A DNA stretch of 64,000 nucleotides from Chromobotia macracanthus. Taxonomy: Eukaryota; Chordata; Actinopteri; Cypriniformes; Botiidae. The stretch lies in contig JAZGTH010000059.1 in NCBI GenBank assembly GCA_036877525.1, forward strand, positions 6,882,001 to 6,946,000, in the 5' to 3' direction. Positions 1 to 11,339 of the stretch are shown here, in pieces. The number at the start of each line of letters is the position of its first letter. Positions within the stretch are counted from its first letter, which is position 1. The position numbers and the translations under genes are program-made. The notes under the pieces are model-generated. The model worked only from the letters and a program-made list of their open reading frames with translations, had not been told where the DNA came from and made no database searches.

Positions 1-761
1 TGTATTTGGGTCATGAATTTATCCTGTTTATTTGCAGGCTTGTCTTTACATACATTTTACTGTGGTTTATGATCTGATCTATTGTTCTTCTGTACAATCT
101 GTTGTTCCCATCATGTTCGTTTGACTCCTGTTTAGGTAAACACAGCCGCTGCAGATGTGTGTTTCTAATGAAAAGGAGCATTGAGTCATGTCTGGTGATA
201 CGGCCATTAAACAATTACATTACCAGCAGGATTGGGTAAGTTAATGATTGTTTTACGATATGGCTCTAAAGTAAAAACCGATGGTTGAGATTAAAGAAAC
301 ATTTCATTCTGAGTCAGATCTTTTTAGTGCTCACAAAAGTGGTTTGAATGATTATTTTACACAACAGACCGATCAGTTCTTGAGTTCAACTCAGTGACTC
401 AATGATCCAGTCACAGCAGTTCTCGAATGAACAGCTCAACGGACAGGAAGATTGTCATTGAAAAACGACTTAATTTGTGATCTATTTCTCAAGCAAAGCT
501 ATCGTATGACATCAGAATCTATCAAAGTTATCGTATGACATCAGAATCTATCAAAGCTATCGCATGAACAATCAGACTTGAAATACCTAGCACAAGTCAT
601 ATGAACCACAGAATGCAGGATTCTGAATTCTTTTTGAAAGCTCTATTTTTAAAAAACTTATTTTGGAAAAAGGGAGAAAATCATTTTGGGTGAACTGTTT
701 CTTTAAATTTTTATCAAAACTAGTTGTTGGTGGTGTTGAATGAGGGGTGGATGTGGAATAC
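1..761 (-). other. ncam2: ncam2 intron after exon 10, partial
   Basis: No second-half Ig5 exon (expected cysteine motif of the type RYNCTA) is visible, so the next exon lies beyond the left edge. The stretch is AT-rich. Apart from the 29-bp tandem repeat at 491-577 I see nothing in it. Confidence 0.8.
491..577. repeat. Three-copy tandem repeat, unit about 29 bp
   Basis: The unit contains 'tatcgtatgacatcagaatc' and recurs at about 491-520, 521-549 and 550-577. The first two copies are nearly identical and the third has drifted ('cgcatgaacaatcag'). It is a short intronic minisatellite. Confidence 0.85.
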
Positions 762-949
762 CTCAAGGAGTGACCTGCCGGGGGCGCTGTGTACACGCAT
801 GTTTCCCGCACCCTCGCTGGGGATGGTCAGCTTGTCCCGTCTCCACAACATAGTGGCAGGAGGGTTGGACATTACATCACAGCTGATGTTGACCGGGTTC
901 CCCTCCCACGAGAAAAATATAGTGTGGTTGGTCTGGAACTTCGGTGCAT
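762..949 (-). CDS. ncam2: ncam2 exon 10: first half of Ig domain 5
   Basis: This 188-nt exon (phase 1 in, phase 0 out) has 62 whole codons, APKFQTNHTIFFSWEGN to APGRSLLE. It carries the first Ig5 cysteine (NISCDVMSNPPATMLWRRDK) and the core Trp. NHT and NIS are potential N-glycosylation sites. The acceptor is TCTTTCACAG. The donor is GAG followed by GTATTC, chosen because NCAM2 exons end at this Leu-Glu. It is a weak donor beyond the GT. An upstream GGCAG/GTCACT is the alternative, which would shorten the exon by 14 nt and change the phase. The partner cysteine lies in the next exon, to the left of the window. Confidence 0.93.
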
Positions 950-2310
950 CTGTGAAAGAACGGTAAATAAATACCCAATAAGGCCACACCGAGCTTTGCT
1001 AACAGCCATCCATCAAAACCTCATTCAAGATTAGCTGCCCAAAGCCTAAATTAAACTCTAGCTATGTGCCAAGTGGCTATGGGTTTTTACACGCATACAC
1101 ACACCCGCAGCTTCATCATGTGACTAAGCCTGCACCTGGGTAAAAATGGGCTTCAGATCAAACAGAATCCGAGGCATGGCCACTTCCTGCAGTTTGCCTC
1201 TAATTTTTCAAAACAACCTGCGCAAATCACAGCCCCCTCTTCTCTCACTGCGTACGCGGTGGGCGGCGGAAGATTTCATTCAGCAGTATGTAAGAAACAC
1301 GCAATAAGAGAATCGGAGGGTGTGTAAGAGAGAGTGGTATGGGGAAATGCTGCATTATATGTGATTTCTCAGTCTTACACCCACACACTGGCAGACACAC
1401 ACACACACAATCGCACCCATTTTTTCCATTAAAGAGATTGATGCAGCCCACAGTGTCAGATCGGTGACGGATGGAGACTGGATGAATGGGTATATTAGCA
1501 AACCTGCTAGATGGTCCATTCCAGTGCACCCCATAATGAGGCAGTGTATATATCTACCCTACCACTGCCACTTGATCACCCCCCCAACTCCACCCTGCAC
1601 CAACACCAGATATCTTCATATGCTGATGATCTGGCTGTTGCGTTGCAGCTGAGTGGTGTGATACGATAGCAAATTAAACCTCGGGTCACTGATGGTGATG
1701 TAGTGAAAATTGCTTTTATCATGCCCGTAATTTCTGAGCAGTTCCATCTAAAGTTTACACCAGTGGTTTTCAGCTGATGGTGGCAGATCTGTTCTGATAG
1801 GGTCACAGACGGCAGAGACAAAAACAATGCTAAATGTAAGTACATAAGTGTACAATAAACTGGTAGAAATGAACAAAACTAGGCAGATGCCAACATGGAC
1901 AGATTGCATAATGTGCCATCATTCTGGAAAACCATGAACAAAACTATTAAAGGTAAATATTAAAACAACAACAAAAAACAATCAAAATCTAAACTTGTTC
2001 AATAGAATAAATATGCTTTAAGCTTACCACAATTTGTGTGGTGAAATAACCTTATAACTGCGGAGAGCAAAAATTAAGCAATTTAAGAAGCCAATTTATT
2101 TCTATTTTTTATATTAGGTCTATATGACACTAATATTTCATATTGTCAGGCCAGCATAGATCATTGTAATGTTTGATTTTAAGACATTTTTGTTTACTTT
2201 TGTATGATGTATGATTTCGGTACTGTGTCTGGGAATGATGCTTGGTGTTCAGTGTAAAAAATCTGCCTCCTGAAGCAAAACAGAGAGAAGCCCTTGTTTG
2301 CAGCACTCAC
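950..2310 (-). other. ncam2: ncam2 intron between exons 10 and 9
   Basis: 1361 nt. It holds a short imperfect AC tract around 1393-1409 and a C-rich stretch near 1577-1605. I see no exon, RNA gene or full transposable element. Confidence 0.85.
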
Positions 2311-2461
2311 ACTCGATATCCAGGAACATGCTCTTCTGATGCCCTCCAATCCTGCTGAGAGCCTCACAGTCGAAACGTCCCCAGTCAGACAGTCTGACTC
2401 CCACAATAGTCAGCATGGATTCACCATAACGCCCGCGTACTTCCACACGGCCGTCTGGACT
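2311..2461 (-). CDS. ncam2: ncam2 exon 9: second half of Ig domain 4
   Basis: This 151-nt exon (phase 0 in, phase 1 out) has 50 whole codons, SPDGRVEVRGRYGE to KSMFLDIE. The strand F motif LSDWGRFDCEALS supplies the second Ig4 cysteine, and RIGGHQKSMFLDIE closely matches NCAM2. The position usually held by Ser or Ala in the SDxGxYxC motif is Trp here (SDWGRFDC), a small oddity. The acceptor is GTTTTTCAG and the donor GTGAGT. The split codon joins as Tyr to give IEYAPKF. Confidence 0.95.
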
Positions 2462-2495
2462 CTGAAAAACATCATGACACAGTCATCAGAAACGC

Positions 2496-2846
2496 CCTGG
2501 CTAACAGGGAACATTCTCAGAACACTGGCTAATGTTCTCTAAAACTTCTCTCAAAGTTACCAGAAAACTTTCTTGCATTACCGCTATTAGAATGATTTTT
2601 GTACGTTATATATCATACATCTAAAAAAATGTTATTTTTAAGTTAGTAGAACATTTTAAAAGAGCTGCTGAATTAAAAATGTTTAAATAACGTTCTTATA
2701 ACAAAAGCAATAATGTTAATAGAACATCTAAAAAAACATGGATGTTTTGACTGTTCCTATATCATTCGAAACCTCATTTTAACGTTTTCGTTCCTAATGG
2801 AAACAGGGAAATGTTGACAAATGGTTAAAATTGCAGGATTAGGTGT
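2496..2846 (+). mobile_element. Family A miniature transposon, copy 1
   Basis: It starts with 'ctggctaacagggaacattc' and shows the family order: 'ggctaatgttctc', 'gttatatatcata', 'gttattttta agtta', then 'taatggaaac'. The right terminus is decayed. No coding capacity. Confidence 0.8.
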
Positions 2847-3278
2847 AACATTTTTTGACCATTAGCAGGAAGTAAAGGTTTAACAATGAAGAAATAACTG
2901 ACAAAGACAGACTGTAAACACATTTGTTGTTTTTCAGGGATTCACAGGAAGGGTGACATACAGGTTTTGGTTCCTAACACACCTGTCACAACTGTTTTAC
3001 CTACCTTTTCCTTCTATGATGCATAAAGCACAACATCTAACTACCTGCACACCTACAGTAGTAGACAGTAAGGCCATGTTACTATGTTTTGGAACCAAAC
3101 CACCCACGTATAGCCATTAAAGCATTACAATGGGCACTGGCTGTGTTTTTATAAGCCTCGATGGAGAATGTGACTCACTCATCTCAGTGTAGGCAAAATC
3201 TGAAGAAAAATCTATCTATCTATTTTTCACTATCTATTTTTCATTCAAAAGGAATGTAAACTTTTAGCAGAACGTCTA

Positions 3279-3629
3279 TCTAGCTAACCGGGAAAATTCT
3301 TAAAATGTTGGTTGTTTAAAAGCTCTCCAAAATGTTCATTTAATAACGTTAGAAGATTTTTTTTAATGCTACACATTACATATATATATAAAAAATGTTA
3401 CTCTTAAGTTGTAAGTGGATTGTTTAAAAAACGTTACAGAATTAAAATGCTTGATAAGAACTTGAATCAAACAATACCCAACGTAACAAGCAGTAATGTT
3501 AATACAATGTCTAAAAAAACGGGATGTTTTTAACGTTCCTAGAACTTTCAAAATATAATTTTTAACGTTTTTATTACCTAATAGAAACGTTAGGGAAATG
3601 TTCTTCCATCCTAATATTGTTAGCTGGGT
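3279..3629 (+). mobile_element. Family A miniature transposon, copy 2
   Basis: The right end is intact ('attgttagctgggta', TA following). The left end is decayed ('tagctaaccgggaa'). The interior matches the family over its length. Confidence 0.8.
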
Positions 3630-5446
3630 AATTTCTGTCCCTAAGGGATGGAAACAGTCCAAAAACGGATCTCAGGCTGTTTAACCACCTTAATGGCGAA
3701 CCAGCAAGTCCACCAGACATAACACACCCTTGTTTAAGCACCACACAACATCTCTCAGATGTAAATCATCTCTCTCTCACTGGCCTCTGAAGCGAATGCT
3801 GCATTAATGAGCAGCCGAGAGTCGTGTGGTGGTGTCACTTTTGATTAGTGAGAGTGAGCGGTACTATGGCTAACGAGAGACACTGTATGATGACACTTTT
3901 GGAGGGCTGTCTTCCTGTCTCAACACCCCGCTCATCATCCAAGCTGACCAAAATTGCCCTCAGCTAGCCACTAATCTCCACGCTCACGCTGACACATGCA
4001 TTACAGTGACCAGACCCATTTTTATAGCCGTTCCTTGCTGAGAAACCAGGTCATACTGGCTTAAGGTGGTCAAGCTGTTTTTTGGAACGTTTTGTATATA
4101 GCGGTTTAATTTGTTTTTTTCCTGCCTATAAACGTCTCTGAAGTGAGACATTGTAACAGCCTGTCAATTGGCCCCCATTGGCTTGGCTGAACTAAAATGC
4201 ATTTCCATTGAACCAGTTTTCGTCCTGAATTGGTGCCCAATTTGAACTCTTGCTTTAACTGTTGGGAGTAAAAGAGAGGGGAGGAAAAAGCTCTCAAATC
4301 AACTGTTTTGCAACTTTTGAATTCCAAGCACAGGTTCGGTCGCTCCTCCTTGTAATTGTAGCAGACGAACTCTCCCCTACCTCACCTCAGCGTTCCCACA
4401 CCTCTGAAAGAGCGGCTTAAATCAAACTCATTTTGTTCATATTGAGTAGCAGCAAGCATCGCTGCTCTCCAACACCTCTTTGTATGAATCCTTTTTCATT
4501 TCCAAGCCACGCAGGCTATTCTAATCGCTACCCGAGCAGCTCTCGCTAGATTAACTGTGATGGGGAGTCTTTTCACAGTTCCTCCCTGGAGCCGGGCTCC
4601 GTTTGCCTCTATTGTTGATGCCAACAACCCTCTTTTCATGCCATTCTAATGATCTTTGACAGTTTCTGTTCCCATCATCTTTCCCGCCCGGTCACTGCAA
4701 TCGCATTTGCCATTCGGCAGGTCGCATTCGCATTCAGAACAGACACAGAGCGCGCCGGTTGGAATCGTGGAGCATTATTGGAGCACAGAAAACCTTCTTC
4801 ATCCCACAACTGCTACATAGATAGAGCGTGCCTCAGGGCTGTGTCTCTGCATGATGGTCTATTATATCCTCTAATGTCCAGGACTATTGTAGTGGGTGTG
4901 AACAAAGACCAAACATCACACACATCTGGCAGTTAATGCAGCGGTAAAATGCAACATTGTTTACTGACTTACAGGAAATGGAGTTTGAAATGCGTGCCCT
5001 GCAAAATAAAACACACATGCACATGGAAATCTGTACATACTATGGAAATACAGGAAGCCATGACAAAGAAACAAATGAATGCCATGATGTTTCGTTCCAG
5101 TAGTGGTTCTCGAACGTCTGAATTCTTCGTCTGATGAGGATGGGTCGCTGCATTAAAATGTTTTGACAGTTTCCCGCATTGCTAAACGTGCAAAAATAAT
5201 GCGAGTTGTGAGCTTGCAGCCTGAATTGGAGGTGATAAGAGGAAGACCAGGCTGCAGAAGGATAATAAAGTGAAAAACAGAAAGAGACAACACATTCCAA
5301 TCCAAATTCCAGACAATTTCCTTGCGCTGCCCATGCTGGTTGCACACAGTAAGAGTGGTTTGATTCACAAATGAATGACCAGTCAAAATGACTCACAGTT
5401 ACACACTAACTCATCAGTCTAAAGTGGTTCATTCATTCCCTTTTAC

Positions 5447-5657
5447 TTCATCCAAAAATGAAAATTGAGTCATTTACTCAGTCTCATGTCATTCCAAACC
5501 TGTATGCTGTTATTTTATTCTGTGGAACATTAAGGCAGAGATTTGAATTGTTATGCAGCTCATGTCATATAACGAGCGTTCACAGTGACTTTTAGAAAGT
5601 CATACTAGTTTGGACCGACATGAAGGTTAGTAAATGATGACAGAATTTTCATCATTA
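5447..5657. mobile_element. Angel-like inverted-repeat element
   Basis: It begins 'tcatccaaaaatgaaaattg' and ends 'aatgatgacagaattttcat'. The two ends are inverted copies of the 'ccaaaaatgaaaattctgtc' terminus common in cyprinid genomes, with the inner motif 'tcatgtcattccaaacctgt'. The name Angel is from memory of teleost fold-back elements and should be checked. Confidence 0.75.
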
Positions 5658-5762
5658 GTGGAGCTCCTTCACAAATGGAATTGTCAGAAAACTAGAAGCG
5701 GAATTCTTAAGTGGAATCGTAATCGTTAATGTTTCATGACTCTCCTTCCTGGTGTACTGTAC

Positions 5763-5908
5763 CTTATCTCCATCTGAAAAGCTGTGGCCATCACTCGCTC
5801 TCCTCCAGGAGATTTCAGGCAGGGGTTCACCTTCAGCCTTACAGGAGATCATAGCCGCACTGCCCTCCACAGCCGTCACATTCCTTAGCTTAGTAATGTG
5901 GGGCTGGA
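5763..5908 (-). CDS. ncam2: ncam2 exon 8: first half of Ig domain 4
   Basis: This 146-nt exon (phase 1 in, phase 0 out) has 48 whole codons, QPHITKLRNVTAVEG to HSFSDGDK. It carries the first Ig4 cysteine (MISCKAEGEPLPEISW) and the core Trp. NVT is a potential N-glycosylation site. The exon 7-8 join reads KVFVQPHI, the NCAM2 sequence at this boundary. The acceptor is TCTTATAG and the donor GTACAG. In NCAM1 the small VASE exon is inserted at the following junction. I did not identify a comparable mini-exon in the 3.3-kb intron here, but a 30-nt exon would be hard to see by eye. Confidence 0.94.
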
Positions 5909-6210
5909 CTATAAGACAGAACAGCAATGGAATGAGACAATACCAAAGGAGAACCTTTAGAAGATCTAAAGATGTCAAGGGAAGCCATTAAAAATGACTT
6001 AAACTTATCTTACAATGGTCAACTAAAATCATATCTTTAACTAATATATTATCACTATTTCTTATATCTTAGAGGCGTCATATATATAAAACATGACCTC
6101 AGCAGAGACATACAGTTTCACCAAGATTCATATATTGAACTAGTGTTTGTGTTTGCCTGCCAATGCTGTCAATATAACTGTATGTTTCATTGTCATGCAG
6201 ACATACAATA

Positions 6211-6504
6211 ACCCAGCTAACAGGGAACGTTCTCAGAACATTGGCTAATGTTCTCTAAAAGTTCTTTCACAGTTATCAAAAAAGTTCTTGATGTAACATC
6301 AGCGGAACATTTTCTTATGTTATATAATCATATCAAAAAGACTATTCTTTAGTTGTTAGTGTAACGTTACAGAATTAAAACATAAACAAGCATTAATGTT
6401 ATGTTAATGCAACATCTAAGAAACATTTTGAACGTTCCAAGAAATTCCAAAATAGCATCTTTAACATTTCTAAAACGTTAGGGGAACAACCTAAAATTGT
6501 TGAG
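6211..6504 (+). mobile_element. Family A miniature transposon, copy 3
   Basis: It starts with a full left terminus 'acccagctaacagggaacgt' and ends at a decayed 'cctaaaattgttgag'. It is slightly shortened relative to the other copies. Confidence 0.85.
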
Positions 6505-7657
6505 AATAAAGAGAATGAACCAAAAAAAATTGTCTAAGTGTTCCCAAAAACACTAATGAGATCCCCATGATCTAACAGATTTCGGAAAACAAGACCTTGA
6601 CTTTAGGAATATAATCTACTGCTCAAAGAAATACAGATATTTTTTAGAATACGTATTGCACTCGGGTAAATATTCAGTAAATATCCAACTGAACTTTGTG
6701 TCAACAACATCATTCCTATCTGACAATCAGAAATCCTTCATGGGCAGCCAGCTGTACAGAAAACAACATAATGTTGCAGAGAGGATGGGATTTTGCTGTC
6801 TGTCTGTACACTGACAGCAGTATGGTGAATCTAACAGGCTCCCACTGGTAAATAAACATTAGTAAACTGCAGGGGTTGTGCAGCATAAAGAATAGTTAAG
6901 ATTCTCATCATAAATCTGTGATAAGGCTTGTATTGTGTGGCAGTGCTCATTAGTACGGCAACTGATGTAAAACAACAGCTCCCTGCAGGCGAGGAGTTGA
7001 CATCAGTGCTGCTTTTAACCTGATAAATATACATTAGAAAATACAGTCCCACGGGGTGTACAATAATAGCAGATACATAAAAGAGTTCAAAAACAGTAAG
7101 AAAAGCATTATCAGCATAATCTCTTTCTCTGGCTGTGTTGACAGTGTTACGTTAGGGAACGATCAAATGAAGAATGAATTTAGAACTGGGAATAATCCTA
7201 ATGGTACACATTTGGATAAACTTCAATAGGTACTATAGGATTCATTGTCATAAAAACAAAAGCTTAATGTTCACTTTTTAAAAAACTCACTTTTTAATAA
7301 ACTTACTTGATGAGCACAACGTTGTTTTAGTGTAAAAAGCACTCTTCTGTAAAGTTTAACTGTACTTGTTTATCTTAATAATCCTAGTTTGCATTTTGAA
7401 GGGATATTTTTTCATTAAATAGCCAATAGGCTTCAGTTACGTTGGTATTGGGGGAGGGACATTCTCACTCTGGGGAACACCGATTGGATAAACATCTGTG
7501 TAGTGCAAGAGTCATCAGTACTTTTTATCTTTTTGGACAGAAAGTCTGTAAATTTTATAAGCTGCCAACCTGCCAAAAGTAAACAGGCATGCCCTAAAAG
7601 CCACGAAATGTATCTACTTTTTTAACTTGTCTTTGACAGAAACACCATCCACCATTC

Positions 7658-8279
7658 TCAAACGTGGCCAAAGTGTTTCATTACACATTTTGAGCAATAA
7701 TCATTGTTAAGAAGGATTGCTAAATTACCACTGTGAAAAACCCACAAACATATCAGCAGACGGCAAAACAGCGTCAAGATAAAGCGTGATGAGATTATCC
7801 AGCTCTCGAACCTCAGGATGCCACTCGATAAAGCCAAACACAGGTTTATGAGCACACAGGAAAGGTAGAAGATACGCGTCTCCCTGAGTGAAAACCCCAG
7901 CGGCTCTGACACTGTTAGCTGTCAAAGGTCGTAAAGGAAAGTTACAACTCTGATTCCAACCACGCTTTGCAAAACAAAACTCCCATCCAATAACAGGGGC
8001 TCATTTAAATGAGTTCTTTGAAGAATACCCTTTGCTTGTGCATGGAAGGGATTCTGATGACTACAGAATAAATCTCCATACATTTACATGAGCAGACAAG
8101 GCGCTATCTGAATAATCGGTGAGAATGTTGGCAGCTTCATGAAAATCGAAATCAAAATCCCTTGCCATAAAGAGGTGTGACCCATTCTCTTGTAATTTAG
8201 GAGGTCTGTTTATAAAAGGGAAGCGTGCCACATGGCCAAACTGGGAAAAATGATGAAAGTCGAGGAATGTACCTGTCAA
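7658..8279 (-). other. Unexplained region with adjacent short open frames
   Basis: On the minus strand two frames of 72 and 66 codons (8061-8279 and 7725-7925) follow each other, separated by a stop-containing stretch. The second includes FGFIEWHPEVRELDNLITLY. The peptide has an ordinary protein-like composition, but I do not recognise a family. It could be the remnant of a retrocopy or of an unlisted transposon, or chance. There is no splice context that would make it part of ncam2. Confidence 0.25.
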
Positions 8280-8607
8280 TCATACTGTTCTAGAAACACC
8301 AGGGTTCTCTCTGTTGCCCTATCAATTGTGGTTCATTTCAGCTTGACTCTAGCTAAAGCTCAACACTGTAGATACAGTAGGATGGACAGTAATAATTCTA
8401 CTGTATCATGTTTTTCTTACATTATAATTTCTTGTTTGTGTGGATTAATGAATAATCACCTGCATAAAGCTGTTCAGACAGCCATAACCCTCCCCAGCAT
8501 TTCAACAGTCAAAATCTAATTTAACAGAAGCATAAGTGCTTATATTGACATAACATCCTGCTCGGCGAATGAAGAGTTATGTAACCTAATCAAAAAGGAG
8601 TTCTCAC

Positions 8608-8768
8608 CAAAAACTTTGAGGAACAGTTCGTGCTCGACTTCTCCCGCCTTATTAGAGGCCTTGCAGGTGTAGGAGCCCCCGTCGTCCTGCTGAATGTTTC
8701 GAACGGTGAGCGTGGTACCCCGAGCTCTCATTACGTACCGCTCAGACTCCTGGAGCTGCACTCCCTTC
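8608..8768 (-). CDS. ncam2: ncam2 exon 7: second half of Ig domain 3
   Basis: This 161-nt exon (phase 2 in, phase 1 out) has 53 whole codons, KGVQLQESERYVMRARG to EHELFLKVF. TLTVRNIQQDDGGSYTCKA is the strand E-F region, with the second Ig3 cysteine. SNKAGEVE matches the NCAM2 TNKAGEDE segment. The acceptor is TCTGTCAG and the donor GTGAGA. The start is fixed because the last two bases of exon 6 (AG) need a G here to make Arg. Confidence 0.94.
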
Positions 8769-10539
8769 CTGACAGACCACACATATACAGCATACGTCAA
8801 CTCAACAAAGCCTAAATTCTCAACACAGCGCTACTGCTCATATTTCAACAAGAAAATCTCCCCAACCAACCAATCAAAAACACTGCACATCATGCATTAA
8901 GTTCAGGCACAAAAACATGCCAGAGAGAGATGGATTTCTATCACAGAACACAATACAACCTTTCAGAAGATTCAGTTATTTTCAACATACATACAGTATA
9001 GGCAATCTTATAGCAAAGGTAGCCAGTGTGGGTGGAGACAGAATAATCAAATAGTTTGGGAGAAGATTACAGCAGGGCCTCAGACTGTCATAATATTGGG
9101 AAAGCGGGAAAGAACGGAAATGAAATCTATTTAAAGCAGAGGGACCTGCAAGGATACAGGAAATGGAGAGAAGGGAATCAAATCTCGGACTCTGTGGTAT
9201 ATAGACATTCAACACAGAGAAAACAGACGGATGTTCCGTTGTGGTAGCGGCTTACAAGAAAATTGTTGCCATTGAGCAGATGCTTTGTCAGCCAGAGGAC
9301 ATTACATCACACTAATTGTAGTGACACTAATTGTAGACAAGTTTAGCTGGTGCAAACCAGTGCACTGCTCAAGGACACAACAGTAACAGCGCAGGTTTGT
9401 GATCTGAGTAACTTTTTAAGCAAATTGTCCTTAATTGGAATTAACCTTTTTATGCAGATGTTAGCAACTAAGGACATTAAACACGAACGGTCAATATTTA
9501 CCAATCGATTAACACAATGATCAATTATGTAAAACATATTTACACATAATGTAAAAGGGTAATTGATGGATATAAACCATCAATTGCCCTTGATATTGAT
9601 TAACTTAAAATAAAAAAATACACACACACAAATCGAAGAGACAATTTTACATTTAAAGGCATGTATGCATTTAAATTTACAGATGCACTTTACCTAAATA
9701 TCTTTGCCTTTACTCTTTTTCTTTTTACTAATATACACTTTTACATATATTTAGTAAATATATTAATAAAACCTGCACCAATACAATACCAGGTACGTTT
9801 TATGTGCGAACACGCATTTCATTTGTAAAAGCATCTGTTAAAAGCCTAAATTACATGAGTGTATTCTGATTTAGCCAAAGGTCTTTCGCTCTTTATCTCC
9901 ACTCAAATACATTTATCTATCTATTTGTTTATTTATTCATTTCATTTTTTACCCACAATTCATTGTGCTCGCCCCAGAATTCGTTCCGGCATCAGCAATT
10001 ACACACGCGCACTAAAATGAGATTAAACTATCAGGTTTTAGCAGGCGTAATGTAATTGTTGGTGCTATTGTCATGTGCGGATGTATCAGTGAGTGGTTTG
10101 GTTCTGCTCATTCATTAAAGGTCAGCTGTGAGAAAGCTCGGCAGGGATCACTTTCATCTCGCTTATTCTCATCCGAGTCGGAGGTAATTACAGTGATTGA
10201 GAGGCTGTAATCAACACATTGGGCTGCTGTCATTCAAAGCTGCGCAGCACCAATGGAATAAATGTGTCCGTTCTCTGTCATCAAAAGCGTCCTCTGGGCT
10301 GAACGGTCCTTCTTCGTCTTTCTCTCTTCAACAGTTTGGGCGTGAAACCTTAACTTGTCAAAACTCCTGTTTACTCAGGAAAAACATCTGCTTTTGTTTG
10401 CATAACGCTAAAGTAATTTTTCAATCCTAGCTGGGTTAAGCAAGAAGACCATATGGTCTAAGTAAACATTTTATACATTTGTATACAGCTATGTGTGTGT
10501 GTGTGTAACATAACACAACATAAACATATTGTACAAACG

Positions 10540-10540
<1 letters not shown>

Positions 10541-10593
<53 letters not shown>
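10541..10593. repeat. AC dinucleotide microsatellite
   Basis: About 26 uninterrupted AC units, just 5' of the inverted-repeat element that follows. It may have grown out of that element's 'acac' end. Confidence 0.97.
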
Positions 10594-10598
<5 letters not shown>

Positions 10599-10600
10599 TC

Positions 10601-10847
10601 CCACTGCTGCCTTAAATTTTTAAGTTGAATCAACTTGGCTATACAAGTAATTTCAACTTATTTACACATATTTAAAATCCTGACTGGTATTATTTAAAAA
10701 AAATAGGTTAAGCAATTTTGCAACTATTTCTTATGTTACCTCAACTCCATACAAGTGAAGGTTACAAAGAGTAAGTTTAAATAATTTGTGCAACCAAATT
10801 GATTAAACATACAAATTTAAGGCAGCAAAGTTTTTTTTTTACAGTGT
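10601..10847. mobile_element. Inverted-repeat miniature element with 'acactgt'-type end
   Basis: The left inner end 'tgctgccttaaatttttaag' and right end 'aaatttaaggcagca' are inverted copies, and 'ttgaatcaa' pairs with 'ttgattaaa'. The right terminus is a T run then 'acagtgt'. This matches a widespread cyprinid non-autonomous element as I remember it. The left outer end is replaced by the AC microsatellite. Confidence 0.75.
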
Positions 10848-11221
10848 ATGAATAAATAAAAGAAAAAGGAAATAATGAGACATAGAAGAAAGAAAAAGAA
10901 GGTTTAATAGCTAAAAAGATCAAATACATTTAAAAAGTAATGGGGTACTATTGCATAAAGTGGTGAGTGGTTCAGGAAGTCATTGTGCTCATTTTGTTGA
11001 TGAATTATTCATTAGGAGACTGCCTTTCTATTCATTTCACCGATTACAGAACCAAGTGAATCTAGCTGATTGCAAAAATCATGATGGGTAGAGACTAAAC
11101 AAAACTACTTTCTTCTACTTCTTATTTCGTTCAGGAAAGAAAACAATGCTTAATATTTTCATATTCCCTGGATGCATGGAGTTGGTTCATGATCATATGT
11201 TCTGGTATGGTGATGTCATAC

Positions 11222-11339
11222 CTGTGCCAGGTGACATCAGGTTCAGGTGAGCCGTAGGCCCGGCAGGTAAAGGTCACAGATTCTCCATAGTCTGCAGTGG
11301 CATTGAAGGACTGTTGTGGTACACTGACGACTGGTGGAA
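11222..11339 (-). CDS. ncam2: ncam2 exon 6: first half of Ig domain 3
   Basis: This 118-nt exon (phase 1 in, phase 2 out) has 38 whole codons, PPVVSVPQQSFNATADY to EPDVTWH. It carries the first Ig3 cysteine (TFTCRAYGSPEP) and the core Trp (VTWH). NAT is a potential N-glycosylation site. The acceptor is CTCATAG and the donor GTATGA. The split last codon joins to Arg with the next exon, giving WHRKG, where mammalian NCAM2 reads WFRNGK as I recall. The fish protein therefore seems to lack the Asn at this turn. Confidence 0.94.

Larger units (their letters stand above)
2462..5762 (-). other. ncam2: ncam2 intron between exons 9 and 8
   Basis: 3301 nt. It contains two family A elements (2496-2846 and 3279-3629) and an Angel-like element (5447-5657). 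The part from about 3690 to 5400 has mixed composition with no repeat or coding signal that I recognise. Confidence 0.85.
5909..8607 (-). other. ncam2: ncam2 intron between exons 8 and 7
   Basis: 2699 nt. It contains one family A element (6211-6504) and, at about 7658-8279, two unexplained minus-strand open frames described separately. I recognise nothing else. Confidence 0.85.
8769..11221 (-). other. ncam2: ncam2 intron between exons 7 and 6
   Basis: 2453 nt. It contains an AC microsatellite (10541-10593) joined to an inverted-repeat element (10601-10847), and a unique TAAT-containing stretch around 10107-10255. 8800-10100 is AT-rich without recognisable features. Confidence 0.85.

Noticed and set aside
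5040..5396. Minus-strand open frame of 118 codons in the exon 8-9 intron
   Set aside because: No recognised domain and no splice context. Likely chance.
2462..5762. A VASE-like 30-nt mini-exon within Ig4
   Set aside because: I looked for a phase-0 mini-exon with good splice sites but could not single one out by eye. Absence is not proven.
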